From: Polaromonas sp. YR568
Lineage (GTDB): Bacteria > Pseudomonadota > Gammaproteobacteria > Burkholderiales > Burkholderiaceae_C
Reading direction: 5' to 3'
Assembly (NCBI GenBank): GCA_945878995.1
Contig: CAMCUN010000006.1
Location: 1 to 64,000, forward strand
Length of the DNA: 64,000 nt
A program made the position numbers and the translations under genes. Numbering within the stretch: position 1 is the stretch's first letter; the number at the start of each line of letters is the position of its first letter. Under the pieces are notes generated by a model. It saw only the letters and a list, made by a program, of their open reading frames with translations, did no database searches and was not told the DNA's origin. Shown in pieces: positions 1 to 8,486 of the stretch.

Positions 1-1469
1 TGCGCCGCGACGCCGACGTGCTGGACACCTGGTATTCGTCGGCCTTGGTGCCCTTCTCTTCAATGGGCTGGCCTGAGAAAACAAAAGAGCTGGATCTTTT
101 CCTGCCTTCGACCGTGCTGGTGACGGGCTACGACATCATCTTTTTCTGGGTCGCCCGGATGATCATGATGACCACGCACTTCACCGGCCAAGTGCCCTTC
201 AAGCATGTGTACATCCACGGCCTGGTCAAAGACGCTCAAGGCAAAAAAATGAGCAAGTCCGAGGGCAATGTGCTGGACCCGGTAGACTTGATTGACGGTA
301 TTGAGCTGGCGCCCCTGCTGGACAAACGCTCGCAAGGCCTGCGCAAGCCCGAGACCGCGCCCCAGGTGCGCAAAAACACCGAAAAAGAATTCCCCCAAGG
401 CATTCCCGGCTACGGCGCCGATGCGCTGCGCTTTACCTTTGCCTCGCTCGCCAGCCTGGGCCGCAGCATCAACTTTGACAGCAAGCGCTGCGAGGGCTAC
501 CGCAATTTTTGCAACAAGCTGTGGAACGCCACGCGCTTTGTGCTGATGAACTGCGAAGGCCAGGACTGTGGCCACAAAGAGCACACCAAAGCCGAGTGCC
601 AGCCGGGCGGACCGGCCCACGGTTACATGAGTTTCTCCCAGGCCGACCGCTGGATTGCTTCTAGGCTGCAGCGCACCGAGGCCGAGGTGGCCAAAGGCTT
701 TGCCGAGTTCCGCCTGGACAACGTGGCCGGCGCCATCTACCAGTTTGTGTGGGACGAGTTTTGCGACTGGTACCTGGAAATTGCCAAGGTGCAAATTCAA
801 ACCGGTGATGCCTCGCAGCAGCGCGCCACGCGCCGCACGCTGATCCGCACGCTGGAAGCCATCTTGCGCCTGGCCCATCCTTTGACGCCCTTCATCACCG
901 AAGAGCTCTGGCAAAAGGTCGCGCCCGTGGCCGGGCTGGCCGGCCCCTTCATTGGCCAGGCCCACTACCCGGTGGCGCAGCTGAAAAAAATCGACGAGCA
1001 GGCCGAAGCCCATATAGCCAAGCTCAAAACCCTGGTGGACGCCTGCCGCAACCTGCGCGGCGAGATGAACCTGTCGCCCGCCGCCCGCTTGCCGCTCTTT
1101 GTGGTGGGGGAACAAGCCTTCATGGCGCAGGTCGCGCCCGTGCTCAAGGCTCTCGCCAAGCTCAGCGAGCTCAAGGTGTTTGACGACGAGGCCAGCTGGG
1201 TGCAAGCCGCTCAGGCCGCACCCGTGGCCGTGGTGGGCGAGGCCAGGCTGTGCTTGTTTGTGGAGGTGGACGTGGCGGCTGAAAAAGCGCGCTTGTCCAA
1301 AGAGGCCGCCCGCCTGGAGGGCGAAATTCTCAAAGCCCAAGGCAAACTGGGCAACGAGGCTTTTGTGGCCAAAGCCCCGCCTGCCGTGCTGGAGCAGGAG
1401 AGAAAACGGCTGGCTGATTTTTCATCCACTTTACTCAAACTGCAGGAACAATTAACTCGCCTGGGCTGA
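1..1469 (+). CDS. valS: Valyl-tRNA synthetase, C-terminal part (5' end outside window)
   Basis: Class I aminoacyl-tRNA synthetase that charges tRNA-Val in the cytoplasm. The reading frame is open from base 3, so the gene begins upstream; 488 residues are visible against a usual length near 950. The segment contains the [11 protein letters not shown] motif of the catalytic domain, the KMSKS ATP-binding loop at bases 246-260 (KKMSKSEGN), the anticodon-binding helical domain, and a C-terminal lysine- and leucine-rich coiled coil (from about base 1265) typical of ValRS. An insert of about 30 residues after the KMSKS loop ([18 protein letters not shown]) is, from memory, common in betaproteobacterial ValRS. 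galU follows 118 bp downstream on the same strand. Confidence 0.97.
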   Translation, partial: RRDADVLDTWYSSALVPFSSMGWPEKTKELDLFLPSTVLVTGYDIIFFWVARMIMMTTHFTGQVPFKHVYIHGLVKDAQGKKMSKSEGNVLDPVDLIDGIELAPLLDKRSQGLRKPETAPQVRKNTEKEFPQGIPGYGADALRFTFASLASLGRSINFDSKRCEGYRNFCNKLWNATRFVLMNCEGQDCGHKEHTKAECQPGGPAHGYMSFSQADRWIASRLQRTEAEVAKGFAEFRLDNVAGAIYQFVWDEFCDWYLEIAKVQIQTGDASQQRATRRTLIRTLEAILRLAHPLTPFITEELWQKVAPVAGLAGPFIGQAHYPVAQLKKIDEQAEAHIAKLKTLVDACRNLRGEMNLSPAARLPLFVVGEQAFMAQVAPVLKALAKLSELKVFDDEASWVQAAQAAPVAVVGEARLCLFVEVDVAAEKARLSKEAARLEGEILKAQGKLGNEAFVAKAPPAVLEQERKRLADFSSTLLKLQEQLTRLG

Positions 1470-1587
1470 GCACAGAGTCAGACTGCACCTTTTTTGCGCG
1501 GCGGTGCAGGCTGATGAGCTTGGTTTGGAGGCCGCATGTGCTATTTTGCTGAGGTCCGATCAATCACTTGCCAATAAAGAGACCCTC

Positions 1588-2499
1588 ATGAATTCACCCG
1601 TGAAAATCGCCGTCTTCCCCGTGGCCGGCCTGGGCACCCGCTTTTTGCCCGCCACCAAGGCCCAGCCCAAAGAGATGCTGCCCGTGGTGGACAAGCCGCT
1701 GATACAGTACGCCGTGGAAGAGGCCTACGCTGCAGGCATACGCCACATGGTGTTTGTCACGGGCCGCAGCAAGCGCGCCATCGAGGACCACTTTGACACG
1801 GCCTACGAGCTGGAAAACGAGCTCGAAGCCGCTGGCAAGCACAGCCTGCTGGCGCTGCTGCGCTCAGTAAAGATGGAAGACATGCATTTTTCCTACGTGC
1901 GCCAAAACCGCATGTTGGGCCTGGGCCACGCCGTGCTGTGCGCCGAGCATGTGGTCTCCGACAAGCCTTTTGCCGTGCTGCTGGCCGACGATTTGATGGT
2001 GGGCCAGCCCCCCGTGCTGGCGCAAATGACCGAGCAGTTCGCCCACCTGGGCCGCTCGGTGGTGGCCGTGCAAGAGGTGCCGCCCGAGCACACCCGGCGC
2101 TACGGCATCGTGGCCGGCCGCGAGATTCAACCGGGGCTGATTCAAATGGAGCGCATTGTTGAAAAACCCGCGCCCGAGCTGGCCCCCTCGAACATGGGTG
2201 TGGCCGGCCGCTACGTGCTAACGCCGTCCATCTTCAAGCACCTGCGCCAGCTCACAGGCGGCGTGGGCGGTGAAATTCAGCTGACCGACGGCATTGCCGG
2301 CCTCATCAAAGACGAAGCGGTGTACGCCTACCAGTACAAAGGCAAGCGCTACGACTGCGGCAGCAAAGAAGGCTTTTTAGAGGCCACGGTCGAGCTGGCC
2401 TTGGAGCACCCCGAGGTGGGCGCCCATTTCCGCCATTACCTGCAGCAGCTGCAGATCAACGACATTCGCCCATGCGGTGCGCTGCGCGCGGTCGTCTAA
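1588..2499 (+). CDS. galU: UTP-glucose-1-phosphate uridylyltransferase
   Basis: Makes UDP-glucose from UTP and glucose 1-phosphate, the precursor for surface polysaccharides. The 303-residue product matches the family length (about 300). The nucleotide-binding signature G[10 protein letters not shown] lies near residues 12-20, followed by [11 protein letters not shown], and the EKP motif of GalU lies mid-protein. ATG at 1588 is chosen over an in-frame GTG at 1504 because the conserved protein starts only a few residues before the signature and the extra 28 residues are not family-like. The gene converges with the tusA-like gene, leaving a 13-bp gap. Confidence 0.96.
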   Translation: MNSPVKIAVFPVAGLGTRFLPATKAQPKEMLPVVDKPLIQYAVEEAYAAGIRHMVFVTGRSKRAIEDHFDTAYELENELEAAGKHSLLALLRSVKMEDMHFSYVRQNRMLGLGHAVLCAEHVVSDKPFAVLLADDLMVGQPPVLAQMTEQFAHLGRSVVAVQEVPPEHTRRYGIVAGREIQPGLIQMERIVEKPAPELAPSNMGVAGRYVLTPSIFKHLRQLTGGVGGEIQLTDGIAGLIKDEAVYAYQYKGKRYDCGSKEGFLEATVELALEHPEVGAHFRHYLQQLQINDIRPCGALRAVV

Positions 2500-2512
2500 A
2501 AAGCATGCGCCC

Positions 2513-2743
2513 TCAGCGGCGCTTTAAAACGTGGACGAACTCGGCGCCTGCCGCTTCTTGACTCACCAGTTCATGGCCGGTTTGCTTGGCAAAGGCCAAA
2601 AAGTCGCGGGTCGAGCCCGGGTCGGTGGACAAGACCTTGAGCACCTCGCCGCTGGCCATTTCGGCCAAGGCTTTTTTGGCCTTCAAAATGGGCAGGGGGC
2701 AGTTCAGGCCGCGGGTATCGAGTTCGGTGGTGTGGACGGTCAT
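2513..2743 (-). CDS. TusA/SirA-family sulfur carrier protein
   Basis: Small (76 aa) cytoplasmic sulfurtransferase-like protein of the TusA/SirA/YedF family. The hallmark CPxP motif is present as NCPLPILKAKKAL with the persulfide-forming cysteine at residue 15, and the C-terminal half has the usual beta-alpha-beta pattern. These proteins relay sulfur for tRNA thiolation, molybdopterin or other sulfur pathways; which one cannot be told from sequence. It overlaps the upstream Nudix gene by 4 bp, so the two are probably translated from one mRNA that also includes cysM, a plausible sulfur-related neighbourhood. Confidence 0.9.
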   Translation of the reverse strand: MTVHTTELDTRGLNCPLPILKAKKALAEMASGEVLKVLSTDPGSTRDFLAFAKQTGHELVSQEAAGAEFVHVLKRR

Positions 2744-3294
2744 GTTTGTGGGCTCTGCGCTTGGCTCAGTGCTTCTCGTTCTTCCCAGCTCATGTAGCTG
2801 GGCTCAATGCCTATGGTGCGCAGCCAGTCGGCCAAGGCGTGGCCGGTGCCGGCCGGCCAGCAAATCAGCTCCTCGGGCGCGTACATTTTGTACTCTGCCA
2901 ACTCGGGCGACAGGCTGACTTCACCAACAGCGTGCGCATGGTAGGCGATGATGACCTGGTTCATGCGCTTGAAATCGTAGACCCCCACCAACTTGAGGGC
3001 TTGAACCTCCAGATTGGTTTCTTCTTTGATCTCGCGGGCAATGCCTTCCTCGGGCGTTTCACCGGCCTCCATGAAGCCGGTGATCAGCGCAAAGCGCCGG
3101 CCCGTCCAGGCGGCATTGCGTGCCAGCAGCACCTTGTCGCCCACCTGCACAATGCCCGCGAGCACAGGCGTGGGGTTGTTCCAGTGCGTGTAAGCGCAGG
3201 CCGTGCAGCGCAGGCGCGACTTGTCGCCCCCGTCCTCGGCCTGGGTTTGCCAGGCCAGGGCACTGGCGCACAGGGGACAAAAACGAAATTCCAT
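2740..3294 (-). CDS. Nudix hydrolase with N-terminal zinc ribbon (NADH pyrophosphatase-like)
   Basis: A 184-residue Nudix hydrolase. Two cysteine pairs (C6/C9 and C30/C33) form a zinc ribbon like that of NudC-type enzymes, although the protein is shorter than NudC (about 257 aa). The Nudix box runs from GFMEAGE to REIKEETNL, with N replacing the usual G near its end. Likely cytoplasmic pyrophosphohydrolase of a nucleoside diphosphate derivative; substrate unknown. It lies between cysM and the tusA-like gene on the same strand, 11 bp after cysM and overlapping tusA by 4 bp, which indicates an operon. Confidence 0.9.
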   Translation of the reverse strand: MEFRFCPLCASALAWQTQAEDGGDKSRLRCTACAYTHWNNPTPVLAGIVQVGDKVLLARNAAWTGRRFALITGFMEAGETPEEGIAREIKEETNLEVQALKLVGVYDFKRMNQVIIAYHAHAVGEVSLSPELAEYKMYAPEELICWPAGTGHALADWLRTIGIEPSYMSWEEREALSQAQSPQT

Positions 3295-3305
3295 GACTCA
3301 GTCCT

Positions 3306-4208
3306 TCAAGCTGGAAACACACCGGTGGACAGGTAGCGGTCGCCCCGGTCACAAACAATAAACACAATCACCGCATCGCGCTCGCGCTTAGCGATCTCCT
3401 GCGCCACCCAGCACGCGCCTGCCGCCGAGATGCCGGCAAAAATGCCTTCTTCACGCGCCATGCGCCTGCACATGTCTTCAGCGTCTTGCTGGTTCACATA
3501 CACCAGTTCGTCCACATGGCTGGGATCATAAATTTTAGGCAGGTACTCCTGCGGCCACTTGCGTATGCCGGGAATGCGCGAACCCTCGCTGGGCTGCGCG
3601 CCCACGATGCGAATGGCCGGGTTCTTTTCCTTGAGGTAACGCGAGACCCCCGTGATGGTGCCCGTGGTGCCCATGGCGCTCACAAAGTGCGTCACCTGGC
3701 CGTCGGTATCTTTCCAAATTTCGGGACCGGTGGTCTCGTAATGGATGCGCGGGTTGTCGGCGTTGGCAAACTGGTCCAGCACCAAGCCCTGGCCGCCGGC
3801 CTGCATCTCGCCCGCCAGGTCTCGCGCATGCTCCATGCCGCCCGACTTGGGCGTCAAAATCAACTCAGCGCCAAAAGCCTTCATGGTTTGCGCGCGCTCA
3901 ATCGACAAGTCCTCCGGCATGATGAGCACCATGCGGTAGCCCTTGATGGCCGCCGCCATGGCCAAGGCAATGCCGGTGTTGCCCGAAGTGGCCTCAATCA
4001 GCGTGTCGCCCGGCTTGATGTCACCGCGCTCCTCGGCCCGCACAATCATGGACAGCGCAGGCCTGTCTTTGACCGAGCCGGCCGGGTTGTTGCCCTCCAA
4101 CTTGCCCAGCACCACATTGCCACGCGCCGCGTTGTCCTCGGCGCCTATGCGCTGCAAGGCCACCAGCGGTGTTTTGCCAATCACATCTTCAATGGTCTGA
4201 AATTTCAT
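3306..4208 (-). CDS. cysM: Cysteine synthase B (O-acetylserine sulfhydrylase)
   Basis: PLP enzyme forming cysteine from O-acetylserine (or phosphoserine-type donors) and sulfide or thiosulfate. The 300-residue product fits CysM (about 303 aa). The PLP lysine is K47 in NPAGSVKDRP, and TSGNTG follows for phosphate binding. The start at 4208 gives MKFQTIEDVIGKTPL, the family N-terminus; a longer frame reaching 4433 would run antisense through the tRNA-Leu gene and is rejected. First gene of the cysM-Nudix-tusA-like group. Confidence 0.95.
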   Translation of the reverse strand: MKFQTIEDVIGKTPLVALQRIGAEDNAARGNVVLGKLEGNNPAGSVKDRPALSMIVRAEERGDIKPGDTLIEATSGNTGIALAMAAAIKGYRMVLIMPEDLSIERAQTMKAFGAELILTPKSGGMEHARDLAGEMQAGGQGLVLDQFANADNPRIHYETTGPEIWKDTDGQVTHFVSAMGTTGTITGVSRYLKEKNPAIRIVGAQPSEGSRIPGIRKWPQEYLPKIYDPSHVDELVYVNQQDAEDMCRRMAREEGIFAGISAAGACWVAQEIAKRERDAVIVFIVCDRGDRYLSTGVFPA

Positions 4209-4248
4209 ACCCTGCACTGTGCCATAATTTCTTTCCTTCCCAGATCCC

Positions 4249-4333
4249 GCCCGGGTGGTGAAATTGGTAGACGCAGGGGACTCAAAATCCCCCGCCGCAA
4301 GGCGTGCCGGTTCGATTCCGGCCCCGGGCACCA
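4249..4333 (+). tRNA. tRNA-Leu (anticodon CAA)
   Basis: An 85-nt cloverleaf including encoded CCA. The acceptor stem GCCCGGG (4249-4255) pairs with CCCGGGC (4323-4329), A4330 is the discriminator, and CCA is at 4331-4333. The anticodon stem GGGGA/TCCCC encloses loop CTCAAAA, giving anticodon CAA at 4283-4285 (reads UUG). A long variable arm CCGCCGCAAGGCG marks a class II tRNA. The T arm GCCGG-TTCGATT-CCGGC is at 4306-4322. It is divergent from cysM and followed by a strong terminator. Confidence 0.97.
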
Positions 4334-4373
4334 CCTGTAGGAATCCAGCATTCATGCGGGTTTCAAGCGAATC

Positions 4374-4404
4374 AAGGCCAACCTTTGCGGGTTGGCCTTT
4401 TTTT
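4374..4404 (+). terminator. Rho-independent terminator after tRNA-Leu
   Basis: A 10-bp perfect stem, AAGGCCAACC (4374-4383) with GGTTGGCCTT (4390-4399), with a 6-nt loop TTTGCG and a following T run to 4404. It lies 41 bp past the tRNA and 86 bp before the next gene, so it separates the tRNA transcript from downstream genes. Confidence 0.9.
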
Positions 4405-4489
4405 ATGTCTGCCGCCTTGCCTGACTTGGGCATCCAACCATGCGTTTGCCGCAGCCCAAGGCCACACCGGCAGCCGTTACCATCACCTC

Positions 4490-4966
4490 ATGAGCGCTGA
4501 CAACAACGAACCCATTCACGAAGCTCGCCTGTGGAGCGACGGTCAGTGGACCGCCCGCGTCATCAAGAATGAGGACGACGAGGGCTGGGCCGTGGCCATG
4601 CACCTGGACAAAAGCTCAGAGCCCGCGCTGGTCGGCCCCTGGACCATGGGGCGTGACAAAAAGAACCCCAAGCCGCTGGACGTCAACGCCTTCAATACCC
4701 TGGTGAAAACCGCCAAGGAAGTGATTCGCCGCTCCGAGCAGCAGCGCCACGCTGAGCTCAACAAAAACGTCAGCATCACGGTCGATGGTCGCCGGCTGCG
4801 GGTGGACATGCGCATCGTGCCCGATGAAGAAGGTGCCAGCGCCACCTTGCGTGCGCTCAATGAATTTGACGAAGAGCTGGCCTGTGTGCCTGTGGCGCCC
4901 AGCTTTCGTTTGACGGTGGATTCCGCCCAGACCTGGGCCAGCAGCGGTTTTGCCCGGCCGCGTTGA
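4490..4966 (+). CDS. Conserved hypothetical protein (158 aa)
   Basis: No named domain is recognised. The product is soluble and charged, with no signal peptide or membrane span. It resembles short hypothetical proteins I remember from Comamonadaceae, with a W-x-ARVIKNEDDEGWAVAM segment near the N-terminus and a PWTMGRDKKNPKPLD segment in the middle. ATG at 4490 is preferred; the frame is open further upstream to 4304 but that part overlaps the tRNA and its terminator. The SSB-like gene starts 23 bp after its stop, so the two may be co-transcribed. Function unknown. Confidence 0.75.
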   Translation: MSADNNEPIHEARLWSDGQWTARVIKNEDDEGWAVAMHLDKSSEPALVGPWTMGRDKKNPKPLDVNAFNTLVKTAKEVIRRSEQQRHAELNKNVSITVDGRRLRVDMRIVPDEEGASATLRALNEFDEELACVPVAPSFRLTVDSAQTWASSGFARPR

Positions 4967-4989
4967 ACTTTTAAACCTGCAAGGACCGC

Positions 4990-5304
4990 ATGATTGATGG
5001 ACTGGTGGCCGGTCGCCTGATGGGCGATGTCTCACGCCGGGTGGACAAATCGGGCCGCACTTTTGTGGTGGCCCGGGTGCTGGCGCGCAACAGGGCCGAT
5101 GAAGAGTTCATCGTCAACGTGATCGCTTTTGACGCCGCCCCTTGCGCCGACCTGCTGGCGCTGGCCGACGGCGACGCGATTGCCCTGGCCGGTGCGCTCA
5201 CGCCCAAGGTGTGGACGGACAAGCAAGGCATTGCCCGCCCCAGCTTGGACCTGATTGCCCAGCGGGTGCTGGCTGGCCGCGACAGCGGCGAGGTCAGCCA
5301 CTGA
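4990..5304 (+). CDS. OB-fold single-stranded DNA-binding-like protein
   Basis: A 104-residue protein with the layout of the SSB OB fold: an N-terminal strand (GLVAGRLMGDVSRRV), a central FVVARVLARN-type strand, an FIVNVIAF strand and a final strand at LTPKVWTDKQGIARPSLDL. It lacks the acidic C-terminal tail of canonical SSB (about 165-180 aa in this group), so it is not the replicative SSB. It probably binds single-stranded nucleic acid; partner and role are unknown. An AAGGA-like Shine-Dalgarno lies 6-10 bp before ATG. Confidence 0.7.
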   Translation: MIDGLVAGRLMGDVSRRVDKSGRTFVVARVLARNRADEEFIVNVIAFDAAPCADLLALADGDAIALAGALTPKVWTDKQGIARPSLDLIAQRVLAGRDSGEVSH

Positions 5305-5351
5305 GCGGCTTGAATGGCTTGAACGCCTGAGCCCCCAGACACCGCGCCGCC

Positions 5352-6011
5352 ATGTCGTCCACCGCTGCCTGGGCCTTGTCCCACACCCTGCTGGCCATTG
5401 AGTTGGTGGCGACGGTGGCGTTTGCCTTGTCGGGCGTGATTGAGGGCGCGCGCAAGCGCCTGGACGCGGTGGGCATTTGCATGGTGGCGGGCCTGGCCGC
5501 GTTTGGGGGTGGCACGGTACGCGATGTGCTGCTTGATCGCCGGCCGCTTTTTTGGGTGGAGCATGCCGGCTGGGTCTGGGTGCTGATGGCGGTGTGCATG
5601 GCCGCCATGCTGTTCATGCGCACCCAGCACTTGGAGCCCACCGAGCGCGCCATGCAGTGGCCCGATGCGTTGGGCCTGGGCCTGTTCACAGCAAGCGGCA
5701 CACAAATCGCGCTGGATGTGGGCATGCCGGCGGTGGTGGCCGTGATCTTGGGCATGGTCACGGCGGTTTTTGGTGGGGTGCTGCGCGACGTGGTCTGCAA
5801 TGAAATTCCGAGGGCTTTCAGCGACCACCGGCCCTATGCCATGTGCTCTTTTGCAGGCGGGTGGGTGATGGTGCTCGGTCACACAGCCTCTTGGCCCCAG
5901 TGGGCCGCGCTGCTGGCAGCCGCAGGCACCGCCACCTTGCTGCGTGCGGCGGCCTTGCACTTGGACTGGCGCCTGCCTGCTTGGCAGGCTGGCGGCGAGC
6001 CCAAGCCTTAA
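5352..6011 (+). CDS. TRIC-family (UPF0126) trimeric intracellular cation channel homologue
   Basis: A 219-residue inner-membrane protein with about seven hydrophobic segments arranged as two UPF0126 repeats. The first carries FGGGTVRDVLLDRRP and the second the matching FGGVLRDVVCNEIPR, the glycine-rich kink and RD motif of bacterial TRIC/YicG proteins. Such proteins form potassium-permeable pores in vitro; the physiological role in bacteria is unclear. The gene starts 47 bp after the SSB-like gene and overlaps the convergent small gene by 4 bp at its 3' end. Confidence 0.88.
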   Translation: MSSTAAWALSHTLLAIELVATVAFALSGVIEGARKRLDAVGICMVAGLAAFGGGTVRDVLLDRRPLFWVEHAGWVWVLMAVCMAAMLFMRTQHLEPTERAMQWPDALGLGLFTASGTQIALDVGMPAVVAVILGMVTAVFGGVLRDVVCNEIPRAFSDHRPYAMCSFAGGWVMVLGHTASWPQWAALLAAAGTATLLRAAALHLDWRLPAWQAGGEPKP

Positions 6012-6259
6012 GCAGCCGCGCTGTGCGCTGAGCTCACAGGCCCCACCGCCTGCAGGCGGTGCAAGGCCACCAGGGCCATGCGGGCTTTGTGCTGAGCCCC
6101 CAAAAGCTGGCCTGAGCGCAGGTAGTAAGTGGCCATGCTCAGGGCATTGGAAGCCTCCTGAAATTGCGACAAATTGGCCGCGTCAAGCGACTCAGGCCGA
6201 ATGTGGGTGGGCGTGGCCTGGTGGCGGGGCACCAATCGAAGGGGGTGGACTTGAGACAT
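6008..6259 (-). CDS. Small hypothetical protein (83 aa)
   Basis: No recognised family. Predicted mostly helical: an alanine- and leucine-rich C-terminal half (ASNALSMATYYLRSGQLLGAQ) suggests one or two amphipathic helices of TPR-like character; no signal peptide or cysteines. The ATG at 6259 has GGAG 9-12 bp upstream; an alternative GTG at 6292 adds 11 residues. The 3' end overlaps the convergent TRIC gene by 4 bp. Coding status rests on frame length and the ribosome-binding site only. Confidence 0.55.
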   Translation of the reverse strand: MSQVHPLRLVPRHQATPTHIRPESLDAANLSQFQEASNALSMATYYLRSGQLLGAQHKARMALVALHRLQAVGPVSSAHSAAA

Positions 6260-6292
6260 GATTTCAGGCTCCAGCATGCGTTTGAATGTCAC

Positions 6293-6506
6293 CTCTTGTG
6301 CGTCTGCTCACAGGGGGTGCGCGGGGCGCCAGACACACAAAGAAGGCCAAGTCGTTTGCACAAAGAAACCAAATCGCAAAAACCGTTAACTTGTGTCTTT
6401 CACCTGTGAACGAATGTAGCCATTGGTGCGCTGCTGAATGCTAAACATTGTTAGCTTGCAGCACGATCTTGGCGCCAGAGCAGCGCATGCTGAACCAGCA
6501 ACGGGC
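6293..6506. other. Intergenic gap, 214 bp, no gene seen
   Basis: Lies upstream of the small minus-strand gene and downstream of the cytochrome c gene. A short imperfect palindrome GCTAAACATTGTTAGC is present near 6440-6456. No T-tailed hairpin or convincing ORF is visible; a promoter for the small gene is expected here but no clear -35/-10 pair stands out. Confidence 0.4.
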
Positions 6507-7106
6507 TCAGGGCGGGGTGCGCGCCAGAAAATGCGCCATGGCCTGGAGGTCTTGGTCAGACACGCCGTAGAGGGCTGCCGCCATCAGGGTGTCGCGCCCC
6601 ACGGCCTGGTTGCTGCGGAACTGGCGCATCGAGTGCAGCAAATAGTCTTCCCGCTGGCCGGCCAAGCGCGGCATTTGCTCGCGGCCTTGGTAGTTGGGCA
6701 GGTGGCAAATACCGCAGCGCATGTCGCTGGCCAGCTGACGCCCGCGCTCCAGCCATGCGGTGTTTTGAGGGCCAGACGTGGACTTGACCGGCAAGCTGGC
6801 GTAATGTTGGGCCAAGGCGGTGATGTCGGCGTCGCTCACACCGTCGAGCGAGCCCTTCATGGCGGGGATGTCGCGCATGCCCTCGCGGATCATGACCAAC
6901 TGGTTTTCAAGAAACACCCGGGGCTGTCCGGCCAGCGATGGAAAGTCTTTGATCTGGGAATTTCCATCGGCCCCGTGGCAAGCCGCACACTGGGCCAGCC
7001 GGGGCGCGATGGACTGGGCAAAGGCCCCGGTGGCCCCGGTGGCCAGCCACAGCAGCGCCGCGCCCAGGCCAGGCGCGCACCACTGGAGCAAGCCGGAACG
7101 GCGCAT
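6507..7106 (-). CDS. Dihaem cytochrome c (c4-like), periplasmic
   Basis: A 199-residue exported cytochrome with an N-terminal signal peptide (cleavage probably after GAFA, near residue 30). It has two haem c sites, CAACH at residues 40-44 and CGICH at 131-135, with methionine-containing segments after each as expected for axial ligands, the arrangement of cytochrome c4. The ATG at 7106 shares one base with the stop of the upstream sorbosone-dehydrogenase-like gene, so the two are translationally coupled. It most likely takes electrons from that PQQ-type dehydrogenase and passes them to the respiratory chain (inference from context). Confidence 0.9.
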   Translation of the reverse strand: MRRSGLLQWCAPGLGAALLWLATGATGAFAQSIAPRLAQCAACHGADGNSQIKDFPSLAGQPRVFLENQLVMIREGMRDIPAMKGSLDGVSDADITALAQHYASLPVKSTSGPQNTAWLERGRQLASDMRCGICHLPNYQGREQMPRLAGQREDYLLHSMRQFRSNQAVGRDTLMAAALYGVSDQDLQAMAHFLARTPP

Positions 7107-8332
7107 CAACGGGCGTAGCTGATGCGGTAGATGGCGCCGAGTTGCTCGTCGCTCACCAGCAAAGCGCCGTCAGGCATTTGCATGAGGTAAGCAGGGCGGC
7201 CCCAAAAGGTTTGCGTGGCCTCGTCCATGAAGCCGGTCATGAAAGGCTCCACGCGGGCGTTGCTGCCATCAGCACCGGCCTTGACCATGACCACGTCATA
7301 ACCAATTTTGCGCGTGCGGTTCCATGAGCCTTTGCGGGCGTTGAACAAGACGTTGCGGTACTCGGCTGGGAACATGCCGCCTGTGTAAAAAGTCACGCCC
7401 ATGGTGGCGGCGTGCGGTCCCATCATGGCCACTGGGGGCTCGACGCCTTGGCAGGCATTGGCTTTTTTCACGTCGGTGTCGGGCAGGCGTCCCTCATGGC
7501 AATAAGGAAAGCCTGCATTGATGCCGGTGCGCGACAAGCGGTGCATGGTGTCGTTGGGAGAGTCGTCGCCTTGCCAGTCGCGGCCGTGGTTGCTGAACCA
7601 CAGCTCTTTGGTGACCGGGTGCCAGTCAAAACCCACCGAGTTGCGCACGCCTGTGGCCAGCACCTGCATGCCCGAGCCGTCGGGGTTGTAGCTGCGGATT
7701 TGCGCGTATTCCTGGGTGGGCAACTCGCAAATGTTGCAGGGCGCACCAAAGGGCACATACAGCTTGCCATCGGGCCCGAAGGCAATGTATTTCCAGTTGT
7801 GGTGCGGCTCGCTGGGCAGCTTGAAGGCGGCCGTCATGTCCACCGGTGCGGCGGCGGGGTTTTTCTCGATGCCGTCAAAGCGCAAGACTTTGTCGATGGC
7901 CATGACATAGAGCGAGCCCTGGCGAAAGGCCACACCGGCAGGCTGGTTGAGCTTGTCGATCACGGTGCGCACGCTGCGCTGGCTGCCGTTGTCGCTGACC
8001 TCGTAGACCCGGCCCAGGCCGCGCGTGCCCACATAAATTTTGCCGTCGTCACCCCTGGCCATGGCGCGCCCGCCCGGCAGGCCGGTGGCCCAAATCTCGG
8101 CCTTGAAGCCTGGTGGCAGCTTGATTTTGTCAATCGGGATGTCAGCCGCTGGCGTGACGGTGAGCTTGCCGGCCAAGGGCGCCAAAGTGCTGTTGGCCAT
8201 GGCTGCAGGCATGCCTTGCTTCCAGGCAGGTGCGGGAGCGGCAGGCGCTTGGGCAAAGGCAGCCACCGTGCAGCTCAGGCCTGCCGCCCAGCTCAGGCGT
8301 GCCACCAAAGGGCGAAGTGCGAATAATTTCAT
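7106..8332 (-). CDS. PQQ-type sugar dehydrogenase, sorbosone dehydrogenase family (copy 1)
   Basis: A 408-residue periplasmic beta-propeller protein. A signal peptide ends near residue 28 (AFAQA). The body has the Gdh/sorbosone dehydrogenase pattern: LPPGFKAEIWATGLPGGRAM at the start of the propeller, GVRNSVGFDWHP and ELWFSNHGRDWQGDD in the centre, and DGALLVSDEQLGAIYRI at the end. Expected to oxidise an aldose or sorbosone-like substrate with PQQ; actual substrate unknown. AGGAGA precedes the ATG. It is followed immediately by the dihaem cytochrome gene; a second dehydrogenase/cytochrome pair is at 28603-30519. Confidence 0.88.
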   Translation of the reverse strand: MKLFALRPLVARLSWAAGLSCTVAAFAQAPAAPAPAWKQGMPAAMANSTLAPLAGKLTVTPAADIPIDKIKLPPGFKAEIWATGLPGGRAMARGDDGKIYVGTRGLGRVYEVSDNGSQRSVRTVIDKLNQPAGVAFRQGSLYVMAIDKVLRFDGIEKNPAAAPVDMTAAFKLPSEPHHNWKYIAFGPDGKLYVPFGAPCNICELPTQEYAQIRSYNPDGSGMQVLATGVRNSVGFDWHPVTKELWFSNHGRDWQGDDSPNDTMHRLSRTGINAGFPYCHEGRLPDTDVKKANACQGVEPPVAMMGPHAATMGVTFYTGGMFPAEYRNVLFNARKGSWNRTRKIGYDVVMVKAGADGSNARVEPFMTGFMDEATQTFWGRPAYLMQMPDGALLVSDEQLGAIYRISYAR

Positions 8333-8486
8333 GTCTCGTCTCCTAGTTATAAAATAAAATAATAATTTAATTCACTTGCACTTCACTGCTACCCCGTATG
8401 AACCCTGTGCAGGGTCGGCTGAACAAGCCATGAACTGCACCAAGCGGGTGGAAGTCTTGGCCATGTGCCTTGGCCAGCCACGCGAC

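Noticed and set aside
2500-2545. Bidirectional terminator between galU and the tusA-like gene
   Set aside because: Only a short GCGCC/GGCGC stem without a proper T run; it overlaps the end of the tusA-like gene, so support is too weak.
4304-4489. Upstream extension of the 158-aa hypothetical gene
   Set aside because: It would run through the 3' part of tRNA-Leu and its terminator.
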